The notes: generated by a model from the letters alone, not told the origin. A stretch of 64,000 nt of DNA from JAHRAW01 sp028066695 (GCA_963457535.1 OY734803.1:620001-684000); one strand, 5' to 3'; counted from the stretch's first letter, positions 51,524-59,486 are shown. Translations and numbers: made by a program.

Positions 51524-52614
51524 CGCGCCGCCCCCTCCTCCAGCATCCCGTCAATGCACCCGCGAATCCGCGCGAAGTCCATGTCCATCAGGCAGTCGCT
51601 GATCTTGGAATGGTTGCAGCCGTCGCTGACGCAGGGCTGGCAGGCGCGGCTTTCGGAAAACACCATGTGTTTTCCCATGCGCTGAATGCCGTTTTTTTCC
51701 GGATAGGTGGCGTCGGTGGTCTCGTCGTTGTCGCGCGGACCCCAGGCGCGCGCCGGGCTGGGCCCGAAGAACGCAAAAACCGGCGTGTCGTTCGCCGCGC
51801 TTAAATGCATGATCGCGGTGTCCACGCCGATGAACATCTCGGCGCGGCGGTTGAGCGCGCCGACTTGTTTCAGCGTGAGTTTGCCGGCGAGGTTGAGCGG
51901 CGCGCTTTCGCACAGCGCGAGAATGCGCGCGGTCTTTTCCATCTCGGCCGGATCCGCAGACGCGGTCACCGCGACCGAGTAGCCGCGCGCCGCGCAGTGG
52001 TCTATGACGCGCGCCATGGTGGCGTCGGCGATGCATTTGAACATCCACCGCGAAACCGCGTGCAGGTGAATGAACTTGCCGAGTTTGTGCCGCGTGATCA
52101 GGTCGGCGGCCGCGTCCTCGTCCTCCCTGGCGTAATACATCGTGACTTTTCGGCTGACGATCTGCTTGCCGAGCATCGGAATAAACTGCAGGTCTTTTTC
52201 AATCATGTGCGTGCGCTGCCAGGTGCCGGTGCGGTGGTAGACCGGCAGCATGTGGAACAGCCCCTTGGGCGGGCGAAACCCGAAGCGCTTCGGCGCGCGG
52301 CACAACAGCGCGAGCAGCGCGCTGCGGTCGCCCTCGGTCAGGCTGATGACCAGGTCGTATTTTCGGCGGCGAATGCGCCGCGCAAAACGCAATTCGGAAA
52401 CAACGCGCGAGAGAAAGTTTTGTTTTTTGATTTTGGCGCGGTCGTATTGAATGATGTCGCGCACATGCGGGTTGCCGATGATCATCTCGGCGCAGTCTTT
52501 GTTGAGCGCGTAGTCAATGTGCGCGCCCGGGTAGTGGCGCGCGAGGTTTTCCAAAAGCGGCGTGGAAATCAGCACATCGCCGATGTGCCGGAATTTGAGG
52601 AGAAGAATGTTCAC
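51520..52614 (-). CDS. waaQ: LPS heptosyltransferase, WaaQ/GT9-like
   Basis: 364 residues from a GTG at 52614 overlapping the preceding stop (GTGA). GT9 fold: ILLLKFRHIGDVLISTPLLENLARHYPGA, DLVISLTEGDRSALLALL, FIHLHAVSRWMFK, MFIGVDTAIMHLSAANDTPVFAFFGPSPARAWGP. It most resembles the third heptosyltransferase (WaaQ), though WaaC/WaaF function is not excluded. A Cys-rich segment near the C-terminus (SRACQPCVSDGCNHSKISDC) resembles the disulfide region seen in many WaaQ proteins. Confidence 0.88.
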   Translation of the reverse strand: MNILLLKFRHIGDVLISTPLLENLARHYPGAHIDYALNKDCAEMIIGNPHVRDIIQYDRAKIKKQNFLSRVVSELRFARRIRRRKYDLVISLTEGDRSALLALLCRAPKRFGFRPPKGLFHMLPVYHRTGTWQRTHMIEKDLQFIPMLGKQIVSRKVTMYYAREDEDAAADLITRHKLGKFIHLHAVSRWMFKCIADATMARVIDHCAARGYSVAVTASADPAEMEKTARILALCESAPLNLAGKLTLKQVGALNRRAEMFIGVDTAIMHLSAANDTPVFAFFGPSPARAWGPRDNDETTDATYPEKNGIQRMGKHMVFSESRACQPCVSDGCNHSKISDCLMDMDFARIRGCIDGMLEEGAAR

Positions 52615-53324
52615 CGAATGTATTTCCAAAAGGTGTATTGCGCGTAGAGTTTGGAAATCACATACCCGCGCCAGCCGTCGGCAAAGCCGCGCTTGAGAAT
52701 GTAGAGTTTCAAAAATGTCCACAGCGGCGAGAACAGCGCCTTGAACATGCTCGGTTTTTTTCGGCTGAGCCCGGCGTAGCGATTTTGTTTGGTGATGAAT
52801 TGCTCCACGCTGTCATACGCGAGGTGAATCATCGGGTTTTGCATTTTTGCGACGCGAAAGCGCTCGCCGCCGGCGGCGCGCACCCGCTCGTGCACCGGGG
52901 CGTCGTCAAACTGCGCGCGTTTTCGGTTGAACAGGCGGATGCTGTAATCGGGATACATGCCGCAGGTCTTTACGACCTTGCCGAAGAACTCGTTCAGGCG
53001 CGGCACCAGATACGCGTCCGCCGCCGGATGCCGCAGCGCGTCCAGTATTTCGTCGCGCAGCGCCGATGTGATGCGCTCGTCCGCGTCCAGCACGAACACC
53101 CAGTCATGCGCCGCGAGCGAAACCGCCTTGTGCTTCTGCGCGCCAAACCCGAGCCACTCGTGCCGCTCCACGCGCGCGCCGTGGGCTTTGGCGACGCCGA
53201 GGGTTTGGTCGGCCGAGCCGCTGTCCAGCACCAGGGTCTCATCGGCAAACGCGCCGGACTTTAAGGCGTCGGGGAGAAGATGCGCGGCGTCGCGGGTGAT
53301 TAGGACGAGGGAGAGTTTGTGCAT
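52611..53324 (-). CDS. waaE: GT2 LPS-core glycosyltransferase, WaaE/KdtX-like
   Basis: 237 residues. LSLVLITRDAAHLLPDALKS, the nucleotide-site VLDSGSADQT, VFVLDADERIT with D-x-D, and a C-terminal FSPLWTFLKLYILKRGFADGW motif typical of the WaaE/KdtX family that adds glucose to heptose I. It overlaps the heptosyltransferase gene, so the two form an LPS core operon. Confidence 0.88.
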   Translation of the reverse strand: MHKLSLVLITRDAAHLLPDALKSGAFADETLVLDSGSADQTLGVAKAHGARVERHEWLGFGAQKHKAVSLAAHDWVFVLDADERITSALRDEILDALRHPAADAYLVPRLNEFFGKVVKTCGMYPDYSIRLFNRKRAQFDDAPVHERVRAAGGERFRVAKMQNPMIHLAYDSVEQFITKQNRYAGLSRKKPSMFKALFSPLWTFLKLYILKRGFADGWRGYVISKLYAQYTFWKYIR

Positions 53325-53376
53325 TTTGGGGGCGGCGGCGCGGCGGCCGGCAAATTATAGCGCGGCGCGGCGGGTT

Positions 53377-53385
53377 TGGTATAAT
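53377..53385 (+). promoter_or_regulatory. Extended -10 promoter of PUA/EVE-like copy 2
   Basis: TGGTATAAT gives a perfect extended -10 element (TG-n-TATAAT) 48 bases before the start codon. No clear -35 needed for this class. Confidence 0.6.
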
Positions 53386-53432
53386 GCGCGCTTCGGCGGT
53401 TCATTCCATTGCGCATAGCGGAGGGTAGCGAG

Positions 53433-53807
53433 ATGAGGCGGTATTGGCTGGTGGAAGAAACGGTATTTGAAGTTTCCGACAAAGAAGTGGTGGCAAAAGA
53501 CAAAGCCGGTCCGAACGCGGCAACCATCCGCGACGACATGAACGAGCGCGACCGCATCGCCATAAAGCGCTCGGACACCCGCGGCGTCACCATCCAGCAT
53601 GTCGGCATGCTCAAAGGCGCGGTCGTCCGCTCCGGCTTCCCCGGCTACAAGGTCAAATGGGTGCGCACCAACCTGGACCGCGCAGTCCCGAGCCCCGACC
53701 TGGCAAAGAAGGAAGTGATGGCCTTTGAACAAAAACAGGACGGCGAAGGCTGGAAAAAGAACGGAAAAAAACTGGGCGAGGCGCTTTACAAGGCGTTTTG
53801 TATGTGA
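53433..53807 (+). CDS. Small PUA/EVE-like domain protein, copy 2
   Basis: 124 residues from ATG 53433 with ribosome site GGAGGG. MRRYWLVEETVFEV start, DDMNERDRIAIKRSDTRGVTIQHVGML core shared with the protein at 43612, and a Lys-rich helical C-terminus. Both genes are preceded by a closely related leader (CATAG-GGAGGGTAACGA pattern), indicating common ancestry. Possible reader of modified nucleic acid; tentative. Own promoter and terminator, so an autonomous one-gene unit. Confidence 0.65.
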   Translation: MRRYWLVEETVFEVSDKEVVAKDKAGPNAATIRDDMNERDRIAIKRSDTRGVTIQHVGMLKGAVVRSGFPGYKVKWVRTNLDRAVPSPDLAKKEVMAFEQKQDGEGWKKNGKKLGEALYKAFCM

Positions 53808-53813
53808 GGGCGG

Positions 53814-53838
53814 GCCGGGCGCCCTACGCCCGGCTTTT
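53814..53838 (+). terminator. Intrinsic terminator of PUA/EVE-like copy 2
   Basis: GCCGGGCG and CGCCCGGC arms around CCTA-type loop, followed by TTTT, seven bases after the stop codon. Confidence 0.85.
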
Positions 53839-53996
53839 GTCCGCATCACCCCTTTGCTCGCCGCGCAACCCGCCGCGGCGTTTTTGCTGTTGTTACGGCT
53901 GAAATGGGCGGTTTTTCGGTTGGTTTTGCTCAGTGGGCAGAAATGGTGCAGGCGGTAGGGTTAGGGAAAATTTTTGCTCTTTTTTGCCGTTAGGAT

Positions 53997-54025
53997 TTGA
54001 CAAACCAAATAAAGCAGAGTGTAAT
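53997..54025 (+). promoter_or_regulatory. Near-consensus promoter of the small hydrophobic peptide gene
   Basis: TTGACA (53997-54002), 17-base spacer, TGTAAT (54020-54025). The best sigma70 match in the window, about 147 bases upstream of the peptide start. Confidence 0.75.
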
Positions 54026-54035
54026 TATCGTGCGC

Positions 54036-54132
54036 TGGCTAGTTTTCCCGGGAGAGGCTAGCCATTGATGCCGCGGCCGCGGCGCGTCATCCGTAACTAC
54101 GCGCAAAGCACGGCAGATTTCTGCTTGCTTTG
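54036..54132 (+). other. Structured 5' leader of the small peptide gene
   Basis: Two strong hairpins: TGGCTAG/CTAGCCA (54036-54042 with 54058-54064) and CAAAGCA-n2-GCAG / CTGC-n-TGCTTTG (54104-54132). A leader of about 140 bases with this structure is unusual for such a short gene and suggests translational control. Confidence 0.6.
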
Positions 54133-54172
54133 GCGTTGCGGTTGCTCCCATAACGCTTTATGGAGATACAGA

Positions 54173-54298
54173 ATGAATAATCTCCTAGAGCGCTTGAAGT
54201 TGATGAATCTGCTTCTCGACGAATTCATCGGGATAACACACAGAGTGTGTTACTTAATCCTGCTGACTTGTTGTTTTTGCCTGTTCATCGGCTTATAA
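54173..54298 (+). CDS. Small hydrophobic peptide (41 aa), type I toxin-like
   Basis: From ATG 54173 with GGAG 7 bases upstream. The N-terminal half is an amphipathic Leu-rich helix (MNNLLERLKLMNLLLDEF); the C-terminal half is a membrane segment with clustered Cys (YLILLTCCFCLFIGL). Own promoter, structured leader and downstream hairpin make a complete transcription unit. Size, hydrophobicity and leader recall type I toxins, but no antisense RNA is identifiable and a leader peptide or small membrane regulator is also possible. Confidence 0.55.
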   Translation: MNNLLERLKLMNLLLDEFIGITHRVCYLILLTCCFCLFIGL

Positions 54299-54312
54299 AG
54301 CGTCTCAATCGG

Positions 54313-54340
54313 GTTTGAGGGGGGCATTTCCCCCTCAAAC
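54313..54340 (+). terminator. Hairpin after the small peptide gene
   Basis: GTTTGAGGGGG / CCCCCTCAAAC, perfect 11-bp stem with a 6-base loop, 15 bases after the stop codon; followed by TCACTCTCTC rather than a T-run. Confidence 0.6.
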
Positions 54341-54468
54341 TCACTCTCTCTCCTTTGCATACCACAAAACATCCCGATGCCCACGTATTTGCCGGAAGTT
54401 GCCATGAAACCCTCATTTTCAATGCTTTCGGCGCGGCAAAAAATATCCAAAAAACACCCGGAAACCGC

Positions 54469-54497
54469 TTGACAACCGCCCAAAAATACCCGATATT
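54469..54497 (+). promoter_or_regulatory. Predicted promoter of DUF3800 unit 2
   Basis: TTGACA (54469-54474), 17-base spacer, GATATT (54492-54497). Upstream A-rich sequence AAAAAATATCCAAAAAA parallels AAAAAATACTCAAAAAA in unit 1. Confidence 0.6.
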
Positions 54498-54503
54498 TCG
54501 CCT

Positions 54504-54581
54504 GCGGCAGAGATAACCTTTCTGGGTTGGCGAATCGAGCCATATCGCGATTCCGCTGAGCACGGTTGCTCTTTCTGCCGC
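54504..54581 (+). ncRNA. Structured leader RNA, copy 2, upstream of DUF3800
   Basis: Closing stem GCGGCAGA / UCUGCCGC (54504-54511 with 54574-54581, extendable by two pairs); internal stem GAAUCG / CGAUUC (54532-54537 with 54548-54553); hairpin GAGCA-CGGU-UGCUC (54558-54571). Shared with copy 1: GGxUGGCGA, UGAGCAC, GUUGCUCUUUC, while stem bases differ in compensating ways. A TTTT run follows at 54591. The RNA may be a cis-regulator, or an independent RNA partner of the DUF3800 protein. Confidence 0.7.
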
Positions 54582-54622
54582 CTTCCTTCCTTTTCACGGA
54601 GATTTTTGCAGGGACTGCCGCG

Positions 54623-55285
54623 ATGTTTTTCCTCTATGTGGACGAATCCGGGACGCCGTTCGGCGCCAGGCCGCGATGCTTTATTCTTGCGGGCATTACC
54701 GTGCCTGCGCGGCGGGCGCAATCGCTGTCGGAGCAACTGAAAGAAGTCGCCGCGCCTTTCGGGGCGTATATTCCCGGCGCGGTGGAATTGCACGGCTCTC
54801 CAATGTGGATGGGGCGAGGCGAATGGCGCGCCGTTCCGCAAAACGAGCGGCGCGAAGCCGCCAAAAATGCATTGCAGTTGATCGACGGGGAAAACTGCCG
54901 GGTCATTGCGTCCGTGCTGAACAAGAAAGAATTTGCGCCGGATAATACGGTGCATTTTGCTTTCCGCGAAATCATCGGCGAATTTGAAACTTTTTTGGCG
55001 CGGCAATTTCAGCGCGAAGCAACCCCGCGGCATGGTTTGCTGATTTGCGACAAACTCAGCGACTCCGGCAGGGAAAAAACCGTTCAAACGCTGGCAAACA
55101 CCGGCCGCCTGTGGAGCAAGCCGCACAACATGGCGGAAGTGCCTTTGTTCGTCGACTCCCGGGCAACGCGCCTGATTCAACTTGCCGATTTGGCCGCGTA
55201 TGCGCTGTTCAGAAAATACGAGTGGAATGAAAACGCGCTGTTTGAAATCATCCAAGACAAAGTCGATTTGTGCGGCGGAGCATGA
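54623..55285 (+). CDS. DUF3800 protein, copy 2
   Basis: 220 residues from ATG 54623. MFFLYVDESGTPFG, CFILAGITVPARRAQSLSEQL, GLLICDKLSDSGREK, and VPLFVDSRATRLIQLADLAAYALFRKYE align throughout with copy 1, differing mostly at surface positions. Same RNase-H-like acidic pattern, unknown activity. The RNA-promoter-gene layout of copy 1 is fully conserved here. Ends 25 bases from the convergent fdhD2. Confidence 0.85.
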   Translation: MFFLYVDESGTPFGARPRCFILAGITVPARRAQSLSEQLKEVAAPFGAYIPGAVELHGSPMWMGRGEWRAVPQNERREAAKNALQLIDGENCRVIASVLNKKEFAPDNTVHFAFREIIGEFETFLARQFQREATPRHGLLICDKLSDSGREKTVQTLANTGRLWSKPHNMAEVPLFVDSRATRLIQLADLAAYALFRKYEWNENALFEIIQDKVDLCGGA

Positions 55286-55310
55286 ACAGCTTTAACCGCC
55301 GCTGCCCGCC

Positions 55311-56177
55311 TCACCCCCTCTCCTCGCGCCGCCCCTCCGGCACCGCGTCAAACACCAAGTTCTCCGCGTTCAACGCCACAAACTGCCGGCTCTTGGCGCG
55401 CGCTATCAGGGTGACGCCGAGTTCTTCGGCGAGTTCCAAGCCCATGTGGGTCGCGCCATTGCGCGAGATCAGGGCGGGGATGCCCATCAGCGCGGCCTTC
55501 ATTACGATTTCCGAAGTGAGCCGGCCGGTGGTGTAAAAAATTTTGTCATCGCCGCGCATGCCGAGCAGCCACATCTCGCCGGCGATGGCGTCCATCGCGT
55601 TGTGCCGGCCGACATCCTCTATGAACATCAGCACTTCGCCGGCGCGGCACAGCCCGCAGCCGTGCACCGAGCCGGCGAGGCGGTAGGCTTTGTTGTGGCG
55701 CGCGACCTGCGCGAGCGTGCGGTAAATGTCGGACTGCAGAATTTTGCGCGGCGGCAGGCGGTGGTCGTAGAGTTTGTCCAGCGTGCAGCTTAAAATCGTG
55801 CCCTGCCCGCAACCGGTGGTAATGGTGCGCGTCAAATCCCCGGCGCGGCGCACGCCGTCTCCGGCGGCCGTGCGCACTTCGGCGATTTCGCGCTCCCAAT
55901 CCACGCTGACCGATTCAATCTCCTCCAGCCGCTCGAACAAAGTCTGGTTGCGCAGGTAGCCGAGCACCAGCGTTTCCGGATGCGTGCCGAGCGTCATCAG
56001 GGTCACCAACTCGCGCCCGTCCACCTTGATGGTCAGCGGCAACTCGCCGACCACGCTGATGCGCTCCTCGCCGCCGAATTGATTGCGCGAGTTGACTTGG
56101 TGAATGGATTCCAGGCCCGCGCTGCTCATCCGCGGGCGCGCCGGCGCGGGCGGCGGGGCGGGGCGGGGTTGTGGCAT
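55311..56177 (-). CDS. fdhD: FdhD-family sulfurtransferase, paralogue 2
   Basis: 288 residues from ATG 56177, preceded by Pro-rich MPQPRPAPPPAPARPR similar to paralogue 1. All core motifs are present: LPLTIKVDGRELVTLMTLGTH, TTGCGQGTILSC, SVHGCGLCRAGEVLMFIEDVGRHNAMDAIAGEMW. Context favours this as the working copy for formate dehydrogenase maturation: it is divergent from a DUF6494 gene and torD. The short intergenic region could coordinate both directions. Confidence 0.93.
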   Translation of the reverse strand: MPQPRPAPPPAPARPRMSSAGLESIHQVNSRNQFGGEERISVVGELPLTIKVDGRELVTLMTLGTHPETLVLGYLRNQTLFERLEEIESVSVDWEREIAEVRTAAGDGVRRAGDLTRTITTGCGQGTILSCTLDKLYDHRLPPRKILQSDIYRTLAQVARHNKAYRLAGSVHGCGLCRAGEVLMFIEDVGRHNAMDAIAGEMWLLGMRGDDKIFYTTGRLTSEIVMKAALMGIPALISRNGATHMGLELAEELGVTLIARAKSRQFVALNAENLVFDAVPEGRREERG

Positions 56178-56289
56178 AGTAGTAAGCGGGGTTGTCGGCG
56201 GGGCGTGTCGCCCGGCAATGATAGCCCACTTCGCCGCAATCCGCCTTCCCGCGCGCGGCGGCGGCGCGCGTTTGCAACCGGAGAAACCG

Positions 56290-56496
56290 ATGAACGAAGA
56301 ATCCATCAACATGCAAATCCGAAAATTTTTGAAAAAGGTCGGCATCACTTCGCAGCGGGAAATAGAAGCCGCGCTGCGCAAGGCGGAAGCGGACGGAAGC
56401 GCGCGCGCCGGCGGGGAAATTCCGCTGGACATGACGCTGCGCATTCAGTCTCTCGGCGTGTCGCTGGTGATTGAAGACACGATCCGCTTTGAATGA
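56290..56496 (+). CDS. DUF6494-like small protein
   Basis: 68 residues from ATG 56290. MNEESINMQIRKFLKKVGITSQREIEAALRKAEADG forms a helix-turn-helix-like N-terminal half, then LDMTLRIQSLGVSLVIEDTI as a C-terminal beta hairpin. Members occur beside formate dehydrogenase and molybdoenzyme maturation genes, matching the fdhD and torD neighbours here. Biochemical role not known. Confidence 0.75.
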   Translation: MNEESINMQIRKFLKKVGITSQREIEAALRKAEADGSARAGGEIPLDMTLRIQSLGVSLVIEDTIRFE

Positions 56497-56608
56497 GCGC
56501 GGCGGCCCCAAGGGAGCGCCGAAAAAAACCGCTTGACATCCGCCGCCGAATTTTGCTAGGGTGAATTTTCCATGAGCGAGGAGTTTTTCCAAATAACCGG
56601 AGCGCGGG

Positions 56609-57259
56609 ATGAGTGAAGCCGCATCGGCGGCCGCCGACCGCGGCCGCGGGCCTTCGGCAATGAACGACGAGCGGCGGTTGCGCGCCGACACTTATGCGGT
56701 CCTCGCCGCCCTGCTCGGTTCGCCGCCGTCGCGCGATTTGCTCGATTCGCTGGCGCGCATCCAAATGCCGCGCGCGCGCGGCGACGGGCGCGATGAAATC
56801 AGCCGCGCCTGGCAGCAACTCCGCGGCGCGGCCGGCGCGGATTTGGGGCTTCTGCAAAACGAATACCACGACCTTTTCATCGGGCCCGGCCGCGGCCAAG
56901 TGGTGCCGTTCGGCTCGTGGCATCTGACCGGCTTCCTGATGCGCCAGCCGCTGAGCGATTTGCGCGGCGATTTGCGCGCGCTCGGCATCACGCCCTGCGC
57001 GCGCCGCAACGATCCGGAAGACCACATCGCCGCGCTGTGCGAAAACATGGCGCAAATCATTCCCGCGGCCGGCGCCGATGACGCGCGCGAGCGGCGCTTT
57101 TTTGCGCGCCACCTGCTGCCGTGGGCGGGAAAGTTTTTCGGCGAACTGCAGGCCGCCAAATCGGCGCGCTTTTACGAGCCGGTCGGCATGCTCGGGCGGT
57201 GCTTCATGGAATTGGAGCGCGAATACCTGAACATCCGCACGCACATTCAAACCCACTGA
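56609..57259 (+). CDS. torD: TorD/DmsD-family molybdoenzyme chaperone
   Basis: 216 residues; ribosome site GGAG 7 bases before ATG 56609. All-alpha chaperone: LLQNEYHDLFIGPGRGQVVPFGSWHLTGFLM is the family hallmark, followed by DPEDHIAALCENMAQII. Binds signal peptides and helps load cofactor into molybdoenzymes such as periplasmic formate dehydrogenase. The next gene is a cupin, so the enzyme it serves lies elsewhere in the genome. Confidence 0.92.
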   Translation: MSEAASAAADRGRGPSAMNDERRLRADTYAVLAALLGSPPSRDLLDSLARIQMPRARGDGRDEISRAWQQLRGAAGADLGLLQNEYHDLFIGPGRGQVVPFGSWHLTGFLMRQPLSDLRGDLRALGITPCARRNDPEDHIAALCENMAQIIPAAGADDARERRFFARHLLPWAGKFFGELQAAKSARFYEPVGMLGRCFMELEREYLNIRTHIQTH

Positions 57260-57275
57260 ACCTCCGGGAGGCACG

Positions 57276-57716
57276 ATGAAAACTTTCACTTGCGGCGGCG
57301 CGTTGCGGACTGCGCGCGCGCTGCTGCCGATGCTGTTGGTATCCGCGTTCACCGCCGACGCGCGCGAATTAAACGGGCCGACCGAAAGCCGCGGCATTGA
57401 GTCGGTTGAGACCGCCGGGCTGATAGAACTCGGCGGCGCATTCCCCGGCATGGCCGGGCACAAATTGCGCGCGCGCTATATCACGCTCGCGCCCGGCGCG
57501 GTGGTCGCGCAGCACAGCCACGCCGCGCGCCCCGCGTACGCCTACATTCTCTCCGGGCGGGTGACCGAGCACCGCAGCACCGACCCCGAGCCGGTGGAAT
57601 TCAAATCCGGCGAACTCGCCATTGAACACGGCGGACTCACGCACTGGCTGGAAAACACTTCGGGCGCGCCGGTGCGCGCGCTGGTCATTGACATTCTCGC
57701 GCCGCAAGGCGAGTAG
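57276..57716 (+). CDS. Secreted cupin-domain protein
   Basis: 146 residues with a signal peptide (about 1-29). Single cupin barrel: GAVVAQHSHAARPAYAYILSGRVTEH supplies the His-x-His...Glu-type metal site and LAIEHGGLTHWLENTSGAPVRALVIDIL the second motif. Small periplasmic cupins are often metal-dependent sensors or stress-related proteins; activity unknown. Ribosome site GGGAGG at 57267; 17 bases downstream of torD, so possibly co-transcribed. Confidence 0.85.
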   Translation: MKTFTCGGALRTARALLPMLLVSAFTADARELNGPTESRGIESVETAGLIELGGAFPGMAGHKLRARYITLAPGAVVAQHSHAARPAYAYILSGRVTEHRSTDPEPVEFKSGELAIEHGGLTHWLENTSGAPVRALVIDILAPQGE

Positions 57717-57723
57717 AGGCCGC

Positions 57724-58056
57724 ATGTCCGGAAAACTTGAAAAATATCTGGCGGTCATTCTGCTGATCACCGCCGCGCTGGTCGCCGGCAACAACTGGCT
57801 GATCAAAAACGAAGACGCCTGGGACTGGATCAATCCGCTGATGGCGCTGTTCGGCGGCATCATGATCGGAATGCTGCAGTTGCGAGGCGGCAACGACTCG
57901 CATGAAAAGATCATCAAATACCTAGCGCTCGCCGGCCTCGCCGGAGTGATCGTGAATTTGGCGCTCTTGGAAATCCCGCTACTGTGGCATCCGCTTGACG
58001 GCGCCGTTGCGGTTTCTTTCGTTTGGTATGCGTATCGGCAACTGCGCGCCAACTAG
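57724..58056 (+). CDS. Small integral membrane protein, unknown
   Basis: 110 residues from ATG 57724, 8 bases after the cupin stop. Three to four hydrophobic helices (YLAVILLITAALVAGN, LMALFGGIMIGML, LALAGLAGVIVNLALLEI, AVAVSFVWYAYRQL). No signature recognised. Probably transcribed with the cupin gene. Confidence 0.6.
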   Translation: MSGKLEKYLAVILLITAALVAGNNWLIKNEDAWDWINPLMALFGGIMIGMLQLRGGNDSHEKIIKYLALAGLAGVIVNLALLEIPLLWHPLDGAVAVSFVWYAYRQLRAN

Positions 58057-58085
58057 CCGGGCGCACATGAAATGCGCGCGCTGAT

Positions 58086-59486
58086 TTGCGCGCGTCCGCG
58101 CCGGCCCCGTCAGTGAGCGGCGCCGCCGAAAGCGCGGCCGGCGCGCTGTCGCGGCTTCGCGCCTGGTTCAAAGGCGGCGTCAAATACGGCGCGCTGCCGG
58201 CGCGAATTCGCGTCGCGATCGCGCGCCAGCAGGACGGCAGCGAGCGGCTGATCGGCTGGATACAACTCGCCATCCTCACTTCGTTCGCCGCGCTGTATAT
58301 CGCCGCGCCGAAAACCGCGCCGAGCGGCGCCGCGTTTGAGCCGGTGCCGGCGTTCCTCGGCGCGTATCTGGCGTTCACCTGCCTGCGGCTGTGGATGGCC
58401 TACAAAACCAGTTTGCCGTTTTGGTTTTTGGTGATTTCCATTCTGGTGGACATGGCGCTGCTGCTCGGCCTGATCTGGTCGTTTCATCTGCAGTACGCGC
58501 AGCCGCCGTCGTTCTACCTGAAAGCGCCGACGCTTCTCTACATTTTTATTTTCATCGCGCTGCGCGCATTGCGTTTTGAGCCCGGCTATGTGCTGCTCGC
58601 CGGGCTGGTCGGCGCGGCCGGCTGGCTCGCGCTGGTGTTCATCGCCGTCTCCGCCGAGGGCGGGGAGTCGGCGATCACGCGCAACTATGTTGAATACCTG
58701 ACATCCAACAGCGTGCTGCTCGGCGGCGAAGTCGACAAAATCATTTCCATAATGGTGGTGACCGCGGTGCTGAGCCTCGCCATCGCGCGCGCGCGGCATC
58801 TGCTGATTCAATCCATCGTGGAGGGCAGCACCGCCGAAAACCTTTCGCACTTTGTTCCGGTCGGCATCGCCGACCGCATCGCCGCGGCCGAGGGCCCGCT
58901 GATCAACGCGCAGACCGAAACGCGCGAAGCGACCATTTTGTTCGCCGACATGGTTTCGTTCACGAGCGTGTCCGAGCGCATGTCGCCGGGCGAGTTGATC
59001 GCCACGGTAAACGAATACTTTGAACTGGTGGACGCGCCGATCGCGCGGCGCGGCGGCGTGATCTGCTATTTCCAGGGGGACGCGATTCTCGCCAGTTTTA
59101 ACCTGCCGTCCACCGACCCCGACCACGCCGGCAGCGCGGTCGCCGCCGCGCTGGAAATCCAGCAGCGCCTGGAAAAACACGAGTTCGCCGCCGGCGTCAA
59201 ATTAAAAGCGCGCATCGGCATCAACACCGGCAGCGTGGTCGGCGGCTTCGTCGGCACGCCGGACCGGCTGAGTTACACCGTCTACGGCGACGACGTCAAC
59301 ATCGCCGCGCGCCTGGAGCAACTCAACAAAACGCGCGGCACTGCAATTTTGGTGGCCGAGCGCACCATGAAACTTTGCGAACAGCGCTTCCAATTTGAAT
59401 CAAAAGGCAGCGAAGTGCTGCGCGGGCGCGCGTCTTCCATTGATGTGTTCACGCCCGTTCCCGCGGCGCGCGAGGGGGAAGAGTAA
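58086..59486 (+). CDS. Membrane-bound class III adenylate cyclase
   Basis: 466 residues if the TTG at 58086 is used; a GTG at 58113 is an alternative. About six transmembrane helices (55-245), then a catalytic domain about 275-455: ATILFADMVSFTSVSERM (first metal Asp), GVICYFQGDAILASFNLP (second Asp) and YTVYGDDVNIAARLEQLNK (substrate and transition-state region). Makes cAMP in response to an unknown membrane input. No HAMP domain seen. Confidence 0.9.
   Translation: MRASAPAPSVSGAAESAAGALSRLRAWFKGGVKYGALPARIRVAIARQQDGSERLIGWIQLAILTSFAALYIAAPKTAPSGAAFEPVPAFLGAYLAFTCLRLWMAYKTSLPFWFLVISILVDMALLLGLIWSFHLQYAQPPSFYLKAPTLLYIFIFIALRALRFEPGYVLLAGLVGAAGWLALVFIAVSAEGGESAITRNYVEYLTSNSVLLGGEVDKIISIMVVTAVLSLAIARARHLLIQSIVEGSTAENLSHFVPVGIADRIAAAEGPLINAQTETREATILFADMVSFTSVSERMSPGELIATVNEYFELVDAPIARRGGVICYFQGDAILASFNLPSTDPDHAGSAVAAALEIQQRLEKHEFAAGVKLKARIGINTGSVVGGFVGTPDRLSYTVYGDDVNIAARLEQLNKTRGTAILVAERTMKLCEQRFQFESKGSEVLRGRASSIDVFTPVPAAREGEE

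Noticed and set aside
54065..54298. 77-codon version of the small hydrophobic peptide ORF
   Set aside because: The upstream 36 codons overlap the leader hairpins and lack a ribosome site; the ATG at 54173 has GGAG at proper spacing.
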